In this document: in pieces, positions 7,056 through 13,465 of the stretch
Numbering within the stretch: position 1 is the stretch's first letter
Layout of the letters: every line of letters begins with the position of its first letter
NCBI GenBank assembly: GCA_002352485.1
Contig: DEIM01000025.1
Location: forward strand, 11,839-27,339
Direction: 5' to 3'
Source: Candidatus Dadabacteria bacterium UBA2774
GTDB lineage: Bacteria; Desulfobacterota_D; UBA1144; Nemesobacterales; UBA2774
Length of the DNA stretch: 15,501 nucleotides
Program-made: the position numbers and the translations under genes
Notes under the pieces: generated by a model
The model's input: only the letters and a program-made list of their open reading frames with translations
What the model was told of the DNA's origin: nothing
The model's database searches: none

Positions 7056-7331
7056 CTAGTCCCAGCCGGCGTTTTTATTGAGATGGTTGTTCATGACGAA
7101 TTTCGCTCTTGTGTAATCATAACCAAGCACATCTGAAAGCATTTTAATCACTTGTTCTTTGGCTTTTTTAATATCCCGATTATTTAGCGCATCACCCATC
7201 TGCAGAAGCAGATCATCCAGAATGAGACTATCTTTATCAAGACCCTTTTTCTGAGCTTCTACACATATTAGCTCTGTAAGATCCCCGAGCCTTTCAAGTG
7301 CTCTCTTACCCTCTAGGTAGGTACTTGCCAT
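7056..7331 (-). CDS. Small helical protein of unknown function
   Basis: A 91-residue protein of no family I recognise. It is predicted mostly alpha-helical: YLEGKRALERLGDLTELICVEAQK, then a loop with DKDSLILDDLLLQMGDALNN, a helix DIKKAKEQVIKMLSDVLG, and an end with YDYTRAKFVMNNHLNKNAGWD. It has one Cys, no signal peptide and no membrane segment, so it is probably cytoplasmic. A GTG start at 7337 is possible, but GGAG lies 7 nt before the ATG at 7331 and almost touches the GTG, so I chose the ATG. Gene-like amino-acid composition and this Shine-Dalgarno support it being real. It is divergent from the next small gene; palindromic repeats follow its stop. Confidence 0.65.
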   Translation of the reverse strand: MASTYLEGKRALERLGDLTELICVEAQKKGLDKDSLILDDLLLQMGDALNNRDIKKAKEQVIKMLSDVLGYDYTRAKFVMNNHLNKNAGWD

Positions 7332-7451
7332 GTACACTCTCCACTACTGTATGGTCTATTCTACACCACTTAAGGATTTAAGCGCAAGACTCCAAGATTA
7401 TATATTGACGGAAGGGACTTAAGCACAATACAACCCGGCAAAATATTACCC

Positions 7452-7479
7452 TTTAAATTGCGTACTGAGTGATTATATT
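7452..7479 (+). promoter_or_regulatory. Putative promoter of the small gene at 7509
   Basis: TTTAAA (7452-7457, 4 of 6) and TATATT (7474-7479, 5 of 6) are 16 nt apart, predicting a start near 7486 and a leader of roughly 23 nt that includes the GGAG at 7497-7500. Confidence 0.35.
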
Positions 7480-7508
7480 GATTGGTAGAAACAAACGGAG
7501 ACTATATA

Positions 7509-7739
7509 ATGAATAACGAAACCACAAGATTTTCGGCAACGCAAACTGACAATGGCTTTCATGTAACCTTTTTTGATTCACCTGAAGAGCTAGAGGTATC
7601 GGTGCATGATCTAAATGAATTTGCCAACAGATACACCCATGAAATGCTCGAAGGGAAGCTGCAGGAACTGAGTGAAAAAGAAAAACTGTTGTTTTCCATC
7701 TGGGAGATGGTGCTCATTCCGGACGATACAATACATTGA
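7509..7739 (+). CDS. Small acidic protein of unknown function
   Basis: A 76-residue protein I do not recognise. It is acidic: a beta-like N-terminal half (TRFSATQTDNGFHVTFFDSPEELEV, broken here as a pattern rather than a motif), then a helical half from about residue 33 with VHDLNEFANRY and a heptad-like LEGKLQELSEKEKLLF. There is no signal peptide and no membrane helix. An upstream in-frame TTG at 7482 would add nine residues, but GGAG (7497-7500) is 8 nt before the ATG at 7509, so I take that ATG as the start. It is convergent with the lipoprotein gene, 35 nt away. The codons look coding, but I cannot assign a role. Confidence 0.6.
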   Translation: MNNETTRFSATQTDNGFHVTFFDSPEELEVSVHDLNEFANRYTHEMLEGKLQELSEKEKLLFSIWEMVLIPDDTIH

Positions 7740-7774
7740 GAGGAATAAAGCTATTTGTTACTTACAAAATACAA

Positions 7775-8212
7775 TTATCTACCGGCATAACGGCATACGG
7801 CATAGGAGACCTTTGCCCCGAGTGTATCATCGCTTGAGTACTTATCCTCTTCTCTTCCTTCCGTAGTGTTTATGAGCTTGGAGGAGGGACTGTAGAATTC
7901 TTCTCTTAACTTGTAGAGCTTTCGCTCAAAGCAATCAACTTCCCAATAACCCAGCTGTCTGATATAGCCCGGGTCGTTTTCATCATCCGCTTTCCTCTGA
8001 ACGTACTTTATGAAGAATTTTCTGGTATTATCATCCACTTCAATACTGTCTGTATCCAGATAAACGGATATTACCGATCCGGCCTCGGGATACATATCCC
8101 CAAGGTATTTCCACCTTGTATCGGTGCGCTCACTGCTATCTCCACTGCAGGAAATAAGACATACGGAAATTGATAAAAATGCCGCAGCTAAAAATATGCT
8201 TAATTTGATCAT
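7775..8212 (-). CDS. Lipoprotein, surface-adhesin E (SAE)-like
   Basis: A 145-residue exported lipoprotein. The signal peptide (MIKLSIFLAAAFLSISV) ends in a lipobox LISC with Cys22 as the lipidation site; residue +2 is Ser, so under the Lol rule it should reach the outer membrane. The mature domain begins WKYLGD, has VYLDTDSIEV and a VDCFERKLYKL and ends YAVCRYAG, leaving two Cys that may form a disulfide. This pattern (W-x-x-hG, VYhDTxSI, DCxx, VCxY) matches small SAE-like envelope proteins. It lies 20 nt downstream of a paralogue with the same pattern, so the two are probably one transcript. The family call is moderate; no binding function is demonstrated for such proteins in general. Confidence 0.75.
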   Translation of the reverse strand: MIKLSIFLAAAFLSISVCLISCSGDSSERTDTRWKYLGDMYPEAGSVISVYLDTDSIEVDDNTRKFFIKYVQRKADDENDPGYIRQLGYWEVDCFERKLYKLREEFYSPSSKLINTTEGREEDKYSSDDTLGAKVSYAVCRYAGR

Positions 8213-8232
8213 AGTAATTGTCCTTACGAGGA

Positions 8233-8670
8233 TTAGTTTTTATATGCACAAACGAATTCAAGAACCTCACTTCTTATAGTATCAGGACCGGCAGACTTAA
8301 GAGCATTTTCTTCCTTGTAATTTTTAATTACAGAGCCGTCCCTGGCGTAAAATATAGCTTGTATATTCTTGTCTGTTTTCTCGGCGCAGTTCCCTTGCCT
8401 CTCGATACTCACCCGCATATAAAGCGCTCCCGAAGGAAGTTGCTGCTCTTTGTAGAAAACATGTCCCTGCCAAAACCGGACGATATCGCCGATGTGAACT
8501 ATGGTGCGGGTATCAACATAGACGTCGAACCGGCTGTTATCCTGAAGCGTACCGTAGCCCACCTGCTCCCATTCGGCAGCTTGCACAGAATAAGCCGGAA
8601 CTAAGAGCACGGCAGCAAAAAGTAAACCGAGCGCAGATATACAAGTAGCTTTTTTCATACTGGTAATCAT
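8233..8670 (-). CDS. Secreted SAE-like protein, paralogue of the next gene
   Basis: A 145-residue Sec-exported protein. MKKATCISALGLLFAAVLLVPAYSVQA is the signal peptide, with a likely cleavage after Ala31 (VQA/AEWE); there is no lipobox, so the mature protein is soluble in the periplasm or released. The mature part WEQVGYG..., FDVYVDTRTIVHIGD, IERQGNCAEK, AIFYARDGSVIKNYK and VLEFVCAYKN follows the same order as the lipoprotein downstream, including both Cys, which indicates a tandem duplication that diverged. The start at 8670 (MITSMKK) has no clear Shine-Dalgarno; an ATG four codons in (8658) gives the more usual MKK start and is equally possible. Function unknown beyond family resemblance. 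Confidence 0.75.
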   Translation of the reverse strand: MITSMKKATCISALGLLFAAVLLVPAYSVQAAEWEQVGYGTLQDNSRFDVYVDTRTIVHIGDIVRFWQGHVFYKEQQLPSGALYMRVSIERQGNCAEKTDKNIQAIFYARDGSVIKNYKEENALKSAGPDTIRSEVLEFVCAYKN

Positions 8671-8766
8671 CTTTGAGAAACTATTAATATATTAGTATAG
8701 AATTCTGAAGGTCTCAAATAATAACCGCATAAAAGTACAAGTCCATTAAAAATGTCTTATCTTATT

Positions 8767-10116
8767 TTACTTCATTGATGTCTCGATAGGTAGATACTTT
8801 TTAGTTTCCTCCACTACCACTCTGGACAAACCCAGGAGACCGATTAAGTTTGGGAAAGCCATGAGCCCGTTCATGATATCTGCAAAAGCCCAAACCAGCT
8901 CGAGCTTTACGACTGCGCCCACGAAAACCACTAAAGTGAACACGATGCGGTATGGCATTACGGCTCTTTCTTTGAGTATGTATTCTATCGCTTTCTCACC
9001 GTAGTAGCTCCAGCCAAGAAGCGTCGAATAGGCAAAGAATGCAAGGCTTATGGCAACTATATCGGCACCTAGCGAATAGCCGCTTTCAAAAGCCTCAGCG
9101 GATAGCGCCGATCCTGTCTCACCTGAAGTCCAGACACCGCTTGAGAGGATCACGAGGCCCGTGAAAGTACATACCACTATAGTGTCTATAAAAGTCTGGG
9201 TCATGGATACTAGGCCCTGGCCTACCGGGTTTTTGGTCTTAGCGGCGGCGGCGGCAATGGGGGAGCTTCCAAGCCCGGACTCGTTTGAGAATATACCTCG
9301 TGCGACTCCCATCCTGAGCGTCTGCGCGATAGTAGATCCTAGGAAACCGCCCGCGGCGGCTGTAGGAGACAGGGCATGCTGAAAAATAGAGTAAAATGCT
9401 GCGGGAATGTTTTCCCAAAAAACAAAGAGTGTAATCACAGCCCCTATCAAATAAAAGATGATCATGAACGGTACTATCGTGCTTGTAGCCCGGGCGATAC
9501 TTTTTATACCGCCGACTATAACCAGTCCTGTTCCGATACACAGCACTGCTCCGGTTAACCAGAACGGAATACCGAACGCCTCGCCTAGAGCGTCGGCTAC
9601 GGAATTTGACTGAACCATGTTGCCGATGCCGAAAGCCGCAATGGAAGCAAAAAGAGCGAAGAGGAATCCTAGCCACTTGAGCCCTAGCCCTTTTGAGATG
9701 TAGTACATAGGACCGCCGCTCATTGTGCCGAACTTATCGACCTCCCTGTACTTAACTGCGAGCACGGCCTCTGAGTACTTTGTCGCCATTCCGAGAAGCC
9801 CTGTGACCCACATCCAGAAAAGAGCGCCCGGTCCGCCAACTGCTATGGCCGTTGCCACTCCCGCAATATTTCCAACACCCACGGTTGCGGAAAGCGCTGT
9901 CATCAGAGCCTGAAACTGCGTAATGTCTCCCTCGGCCTCACCGCTTTCTTTCCTTTTAATTAGCGCAAGATAAAGAGCGGGTAAGAGAGCGCGGAACTGT
10001 ATGCCTCTTAGAAGCACGGTGAGATATATACCGGTACCCAAAAGCAGTACAATGAGAGGGAGCCCCCAAACAAGTGAGCTTATTTCTGATAGTATCTGCG
10101 AGAGATTTTCCTGCAT
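8767..10116 (-). CDS. Alanine/glycine:cation symporter, AGCS family
   Basis: A 449-residue inner-membrane transporter of the AGCS (AlsT/DagA) family, which brings in alanine, glycine or related amino acids with Na+ or H+. The family's signature regions are intact: TALSATVGVGNIAGVATA (73-90), the GGPGALFWMWVTG loop, GTMSGGPMYYISKGLG, and the GVARGIFSNESGLGSSPIAAAAA region near residue 270. About ten or eleven hydrophobic helices cover the chain, and the length is normal for the family. The start is ATG at 10116 with AGGA 7 nt upstream. It is transcribed alone, divergent from moxR across a 203-bp AT-rich gap. The exact substrate cannot be read from the sequence; no glutamine-synthetase or glycine-cleavage genes are near. 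Confidence 0.95.
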   Translation of the reverse strand: MQENLSQILSEISSLVWGLPLIVLLLGTGIYLTVLLRGIQFRALLPALYLALIKRKESGEAEGDITQFQALMTALSATVGVGNIAGVATAIAVGGPGALFWMWVTGLLGMATKYSEAVLAVKYREVDKFGTMSGGPMYYISKGLGLKWLGFLFALFASIAAFGIGNMVQSNSVADALGEAFGIPFWLTGAVLCIGTGLVIVGGIKSIARATSTIVPFMIIFYLIGAVITLFVFWENIPAAFYSIFQHALSPTAAAGGFLGSTIAQTLRMGVARGIFSNESGLGSSPIAAAAAKTKNPVGQGLVSMTQTFIDTIVVCTFTGLVILSSGVWTSGETGSALSAEAFESGYSLGADIVAISLAFFAYSTLLGWSYYGEKAIEYILKERAVMPYRIVFTLVVFVGAVVKLELVWAFADIMNGLMAFPNLIGLLGLSRVVVEETKKYLPIETSMK

Positions 10117-10319
10117 TCTTTAATCCTAATTTAAAGTTTGGAAAGTTCAGTACCTTATCATATTTACTTATCAATAGTAAAACCGTCTTGAATCATATGT
10201 CTACAGAAACCTTTCCGATAAATAGCTCATCATATGGGGTATACTATATTGCAAAAAAAAAGTGCTTATGTACAATTAACAATTACCGGAAAGTAACTGG
10301 ACGGAGGCTAAGCTGAATA

Positions 10320-11282
10320 ATGAGCGCAGATAATCCTTTCGTAGTTCTAAAAGAAGAAATGGACAAGCTGGTAGTCGGCCATGAGGAGGTAAAAAACGCA
10401 CTCCTGCTTGGGATCATTGCCAGAGAGCACATTTACGTAGAAGGTCCTCCCGGAACCGCAAAGACAATGCTGGCCGAAATAGTATCGGGTGCGGCGCAGC
10501 TCAGGTTTTTCTTTTACCAGCTGCATAGAGACACCAGGCTTTCGGAGCTGATCGGGGACCTGGTAATATCCAAAGAGACAACAGACACCGGCGAGGTAAT
10601 AAAACAGAAGGTGGTAAAGGGCGGTATACTGACATCTGAAATCTGCCTTCTCGATGACATTTCAAGAGCGCCGGGTGAGTCACTGAACGTGCTGCTCAGG
10701 ATACTTAACGAAAGAAAATTCTTTGATGAAAGCATTCCTCTGTTAACCGCTATTGCTACAAGTAATCCGACGGCTGACGAGTACTATAACGAGCCTCTTG
10801 ACCCCGCAAACCTGGACAGGTTTGTACTGCAGATTAACGCTCAGGGACTCTCCTACGGGAAGAAATGGGAAGAAGCTAGACAGGTTATCAAACTATACAC
10901 CGAGAATCCGGGAGAATATGAGGTCCCTGCCAGGTTATCAAGAGAAGTGTTCGACGAGTATTACGAAAAGCTTGGTAGTGTAGAAATCCCTATAGAGGTT
11001 CAGGAAGGGCTCGCCAACTTTGTCGCGACTCTAATAGAGAACTACGGCTGTAACGAGACTAACTCTCTTATTTCAGACAGAACGTTCTTTGTGAAATCGC
11101 TAAAGATTATGAGGGCTCACGCACTTCTAAACAACCGTGAGCAGTGCACCGTAGAAGACTTGCGCGCGCTTAAATATATGACTGCCTTCCGTATACCAGA
11201 GGAAATCTTTATGCAGCTCGATCAGATTCTGGACGAGCTCACAGCTAAAAAAAAAAAGAGCAGGACCGCGGGAGCGAACTAG
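10320..11282 (+). CDS. MoxR-family AAA+ ATPase
   Basis: A 320-residue AAA+ ATPase of the MoxR group; these partner with VWA proteins to remodel or insert cofactors into protein complexes (for example RavA-ViaA, NorQ-NorD). Walker A is GPPGTAKT (42-49), Walker B LLDDISRAPG (110-119), sensor 1 is IATSNP, and LDRFVLQI follows. The Walker B second acid is Asp113 rather than the usual Glu. The C-terminal helical lid runs to about residue 305. The start is ATG at 10320 with GGAGG 12 nt upstream, rather far, but an in-frame TGA precludes anything earlier. The gene ends in an A11 tract (11247-11257) and a basic KKKKSR tail at TAG 11280-11282. VWA follows 56 nt on. The tract may be a frameshift site. 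Confidence 0.93.
   Translation: MSADNPFVVLKEEMDKLVVGHEEVKNALLLGIIAREHIYVEGPPGTAKTMLAEIVSGAAQLRFFFYQLHRDTRLSELIGDLVISKETTDTGEVIKQKVVKGGILTSEICLLDDISRAPGESLNVLLRILNERKFFDESIPLLTAIATSNPTADEYYNEPLDPANLDRFVLQINAQGLSYGKKWEEARQVIKLYTENPGEYEVPARLSREVFDEYYEKLGSVEIPIEVQEGLANFVATLIENYGCNETNSLISDRTFFVKSLKIMRAHALLNNREQCTVEDLRALKYMTAFRIPEEIFMQLDQILDELTAKKKKSRTAGAN
11247..11258 (+). promoter_or_regulatory. A11 tract with in-frame A AAA AAG heptamer, candidate -1 slippage site
   Basis: Eleven consecutive A (11247-11257) followed by G give an in-frame A AAA AAG heptamer (11252-11258), the most slip-prone -1 site known in E. coli (dnaX type). The -1 frame is closed by TAA at 11246-11248 and is then open through to the VWA stop at 12430. 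A GGACGAG, a weak Shine-Dalgarno-like element, ends 14 nt upstream. Slippage by the ribosome or by RNA polymerase would join MoxR to VWA as a 703-residue protein. This is inferred; a homopolymer sequencing error is also possible. Confidence 0.45.
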
Positions 11283-11292
11283 AGCCTGAGCC

Positions 11293-11329
11293 TTCCTCCG
11301 AGTTCGAAGAGAACCCCGGTGAGGAGGAA
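11293..11329 (+). promoter_or_regulatory. Hairpin enclosing the VWA ribosome-binding site
   Basis: TTCCTCC (11293-11299) can pair fully with GGAGGAA (11323-11329), with a 23-nt loop. The second arm overlaps the AGGAGG (11322-11327) that lies 11 nt before the VWA ATG. The first arm is only 11 nt past the moxR stop, within the footprint of a terminating ribosome, so moxR translation could expose the site. Translational coupling is inferred. Confidence 0.4.
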
Positions 11330-11338
11330 AAAGCGGAA

Positions 11339-12430
11339 ATGCCCGACGATCAGGCTGAGAAGGAATCGCAAGACCAACTGTCTGAAGCCCGCAAGACCTT
11401 TTTCCAAGCCCTAAAAGAACTAAAAGAAAATATTAAGAACGAGAGCGAGATGGCTCCTCCAGAGGACCAGAATGCGCCTACGGACCCAAGCGGCATGGCT
11501 GCAGACGAGGGTGAGCGGAACGACGAAAAGGACGATCCCAAAACAACCAAAGTATTTGCAAGCAAATCCCCTGATCCGGGGGACGAAGAAGATTACTGGA
11601 TAGGCGGGAAAAGAAATACCGACTCCGCCGACAATATAAAGTCGATAATGAGAGTGCTCGAAGGAAACTTCCAGCGCAACATCGCCCTTAAAGCCCCTCA
11701 TCCGGGAGGTCTTCCAAGAACCTGGAAGAGGATGAGCTACTTTGACGAGATGGAAGACGTAGACCCCTTTGAGGCCTCATTCTGGACAGAGTACACTACT
11801 CCCAGCCTACCCCGCGTACATAAGAGGGAAAAGGAAATGATGGGTGGGGAGATCGCGATATTAAGGGACGTAAGCACATCGATGATGGGCGTTTACAGCG
11901 AATGGTCTTCCTCAGTCGTAAGGGGCGTAATAGAGCTTGCGCGAAATAAGAGAATGAGGGTCGGTTACGTGGAGTTCAACCACCGCTCCTATAAATATAA
12001 GAGAAACTCTAAATTCTTTACGAGAGATTACCCCTGGATGCTCGAGCTTGCGGCTAAAACCGAGTGCTCGGGGAACACCAATTATGAAGACGCCCTTAAG
12101 GACGCGCTCGGTGAGTTCAGAGGCCGCGGGCTTAGGAATAAGCACGTGCTGTTCATAACGGACGGTATTCCCACTTCAGGTGACTGCGACGTAGTCTCCG
12201 AGAGACTTAGGGCCAAAAAACTAGGCGTGTGCATTCATTCGATATTCATTGGGTCAAAGAACTACCCGCGCATACTACAGAAGATTTCGGGCGAGACAAG
12301 CGGCACTCAGTTTATCGCCACCAGGAGAAAAAACGGAGCCATCAAGATTGAAAGAAGAGACAAGAAACTTATCGCTCCTGTCTCAAGCGATAAGACCCAG
12401 GTAGACCCTTTCAGCAAAGTATTTACCTAA
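11339..12430 (+). CDS. VWA-domain (MIDAS) partner of the MoxR ATPase, acidic N-terminus
   Basis: A 363-residue cytoplasmic protein. Residues 1-95 are strongly acidic and probably disordered; after a linker with an HPGGLPRTWKRMSYFDEME segment, a VWA domain fills about residues 168-320. Its metal site is complete: DVSTS with Asp177, Ser179 and Ser181, the Thr in SGNTNYEDAL, and Asp in FITDGIPTSGD. VWA proteins next to MoxR ATPases serve as substrate or cofactor adaptors. The ATG at 11339 has an AGGAGG 11 nt upstream. The frame is open upstream of this ATG back to the A11 tract in moxR, encoding 27 more residues of which 12 are Glu/Asp, so the protein may begin earlier as a fusion with MoxR. Its stop overlaps that of mltG on the other strand. 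The client complex is not identifiable here. Confidence 0.88.
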   Translation: MPDDQAEKESQDQLSEARKTFFQALKELKENIKNESEMAPPEDQNAPTDPSGMAADEGERNDEKDDPKTTKVFASKSPDPGDEEDYWIGGKRNTDSADNIKSIMRVLEGNFQRNIALKAPHPGGLPRTWKRMSYFDEMEDVDPFEASFWTEYTTPSLPRVHKREKEMMGGEIAILRDVSTSMMGVYSEWSSSVVRGVIELARNKRMRVGYVEFNHRSYKYKRNSKFFTRDYPWMLELAAKTECSGNTNYEDALKDALGEFRGRGLRNKHVLFITDGIPTSGDCDVVSERLRAKKLGVCIHSIFIGSKNYPRILQKISGETSGTQFIATRRKNGAIKIERRDKKLIAPVSSDKTQVDPFSKVFT

Positions 12431-13443
12431 GGTTTTGTGTTCTTTCTGTAATTATAAACGGCCCGTCTGTGATCTTTATAGTTTGAAGAAAATGTATGTG
12501 TGCCAGTACCGTCGCCTTTTGATACGAAATAGAGGTAGTCAACATCAGCCGGGTTTAGGGCAGCGGCAATAGACTCTTTGCCAGGATTGGCTATTGGGCC
12601 CGGTGGAAGGCCTTTTATAAGATAAGTATTGTAGTCCGTCATGCGTCTCAAATCACTTCTTCTGAGCTTGCCTTCGTAGCCATCGCCCAAACCGTATATG
12701 ACAGTAGGATCGCTATCGAGCTTCATACCCATATGCAGGCGGTTATGAAAAACCGCGGAGACGAGCCCGCGCTCGCTCGGAGACCCTGTTTCTTTTTCAA
12801 TTATAGAAGCAAGCGTAATTATCTCGTTATCTGTTAGTTTTGTAGCAGCACGCTCATTTTCAAGAGAGCCGTAAACGGTGTTAAACCTTTTTACCATCAT
12901 ATTTATCAACTCAAGCGATGTGACGCCTTTATTGTATGAATACGTATCTGGAAACAGATAGCCCTCAAATCCGGACTCTTCGCCAAGAAGCTCTGACTGG
13001 AGCTCTTTGTCACGAGTAAGCTCAAGGAACTCATCTTTACTAACAACACCGTTTTTTTGAAGAAGCTCTCCAATTTCACTTGCCGTGAGGCCCTCGGGAA
13101 TAGTCACCTTGTATATAACAACGTCACCCTTAGCTAACTTCTCTACAACCTGAGACATAGTAGAGCCGCTTTCGAATCGATACTCACCCGCTTTCAGACG
13201 GTCCTGCAGCCCCTCGTACATAACATAGAGAATGAATAGGTTTTCGTTTGCGACAACACCGTTTTGCCTGAGCTTTAGAGCAATAGATTTAAGCCCCTCG
13301 CCCCTATTTATATCCACAGCCGTGTCTTGGGAAACCGAAGGGACACTGTGTATATAATGGAATATTCCGAAGAGACCCACTCCAATAAGGAGTATTAAGA
13401 TCAGAAACGGGATTACGATGAATAATATCTTCTTGGATTTCAT
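12427..13443 (-). CDS. mltG: Endolytic murein transglycosylase MltG
   Basis: This enzyme cleaves nascent peptidoglycan strands and is thought to release or terminate them at the outer face of the inner membrane. The 338-residue protein has an N-terminal membrane helix (about residues 6-29), a LysM-like region near 40-115, and the catalytic YceG domain with LFPDTYSY (163-170) and the invariant LASIIEKETG (211-220) containing the catalytic Glu pair 216/218. The end PPGPIANPGKESI, LYFVSKGDGTGTHTFS and the Arg-rich tail are typical. It follows proB by 22 nt on the same strand. Its TAG stop (12427-12429) overlaps the VWA TAA on the other strand by 3-4 nt, so the two converge with no room for a terminator. 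Length and motifs are normal. Confidence 0.96.
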   Translation of the reverse strand: MKSKKILFIVIPFLILILLIGVGLFGIFHYIHSVPSVSQDTAVDINRGEGLKSIALKLRQNGVVANENLFILYVMYEGLQDRLKAGEYRFESGSTMSQVVEKLAKGDVVIYKVTIPEGLTASEIGELLQKNGVVSKDEFLELTRDKELQSELLGEESGFEGYLFPDTYSYNKGVTSLELINMMVKRFNTVYGSLENERAATKLTDNEIITLASIIEKETGSPSERGLVSAVFHNRLHMGMKLDSDPTVIYGLGDGYEGKLRRSDLRRMTDYNTYLIKGLPPGPIANPGKESIAAALNPADVDYLYFVSKGDGTGTHTFSSNYKDHRRAVYNYRKNTKP

Positions 13444-13465
13444 GTTAGATGATGAAAGAGTTGTG

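Noticed and set aside
6572..7337. Toxin-antitoxin pair made of the ribbon-helix-helix protein and the 91-aa protein
   Set aside because: The genes are on opposite strands and 268 bp apart, with no overlap or shared transcript, and the 91-aa protein has no toxin motif.
9239..9676. Minus-strand frame of 145 codons inside the AGCS symporter
   Set aside because: It is a shifted frame of a fully conserved transporter, with a Arg/Ser/Cys-rich composition typical of a shadow frame.
10117..10319. Riboswitch or clear promoters between the AGCS and moxR genes
   Set aside because: I saw a TATACT (10240-10245) pointing toward moxR but no acceptable -35 at 16-18 nt, and no conserved riboswitch core such as the glycine type in the AGCS leader.
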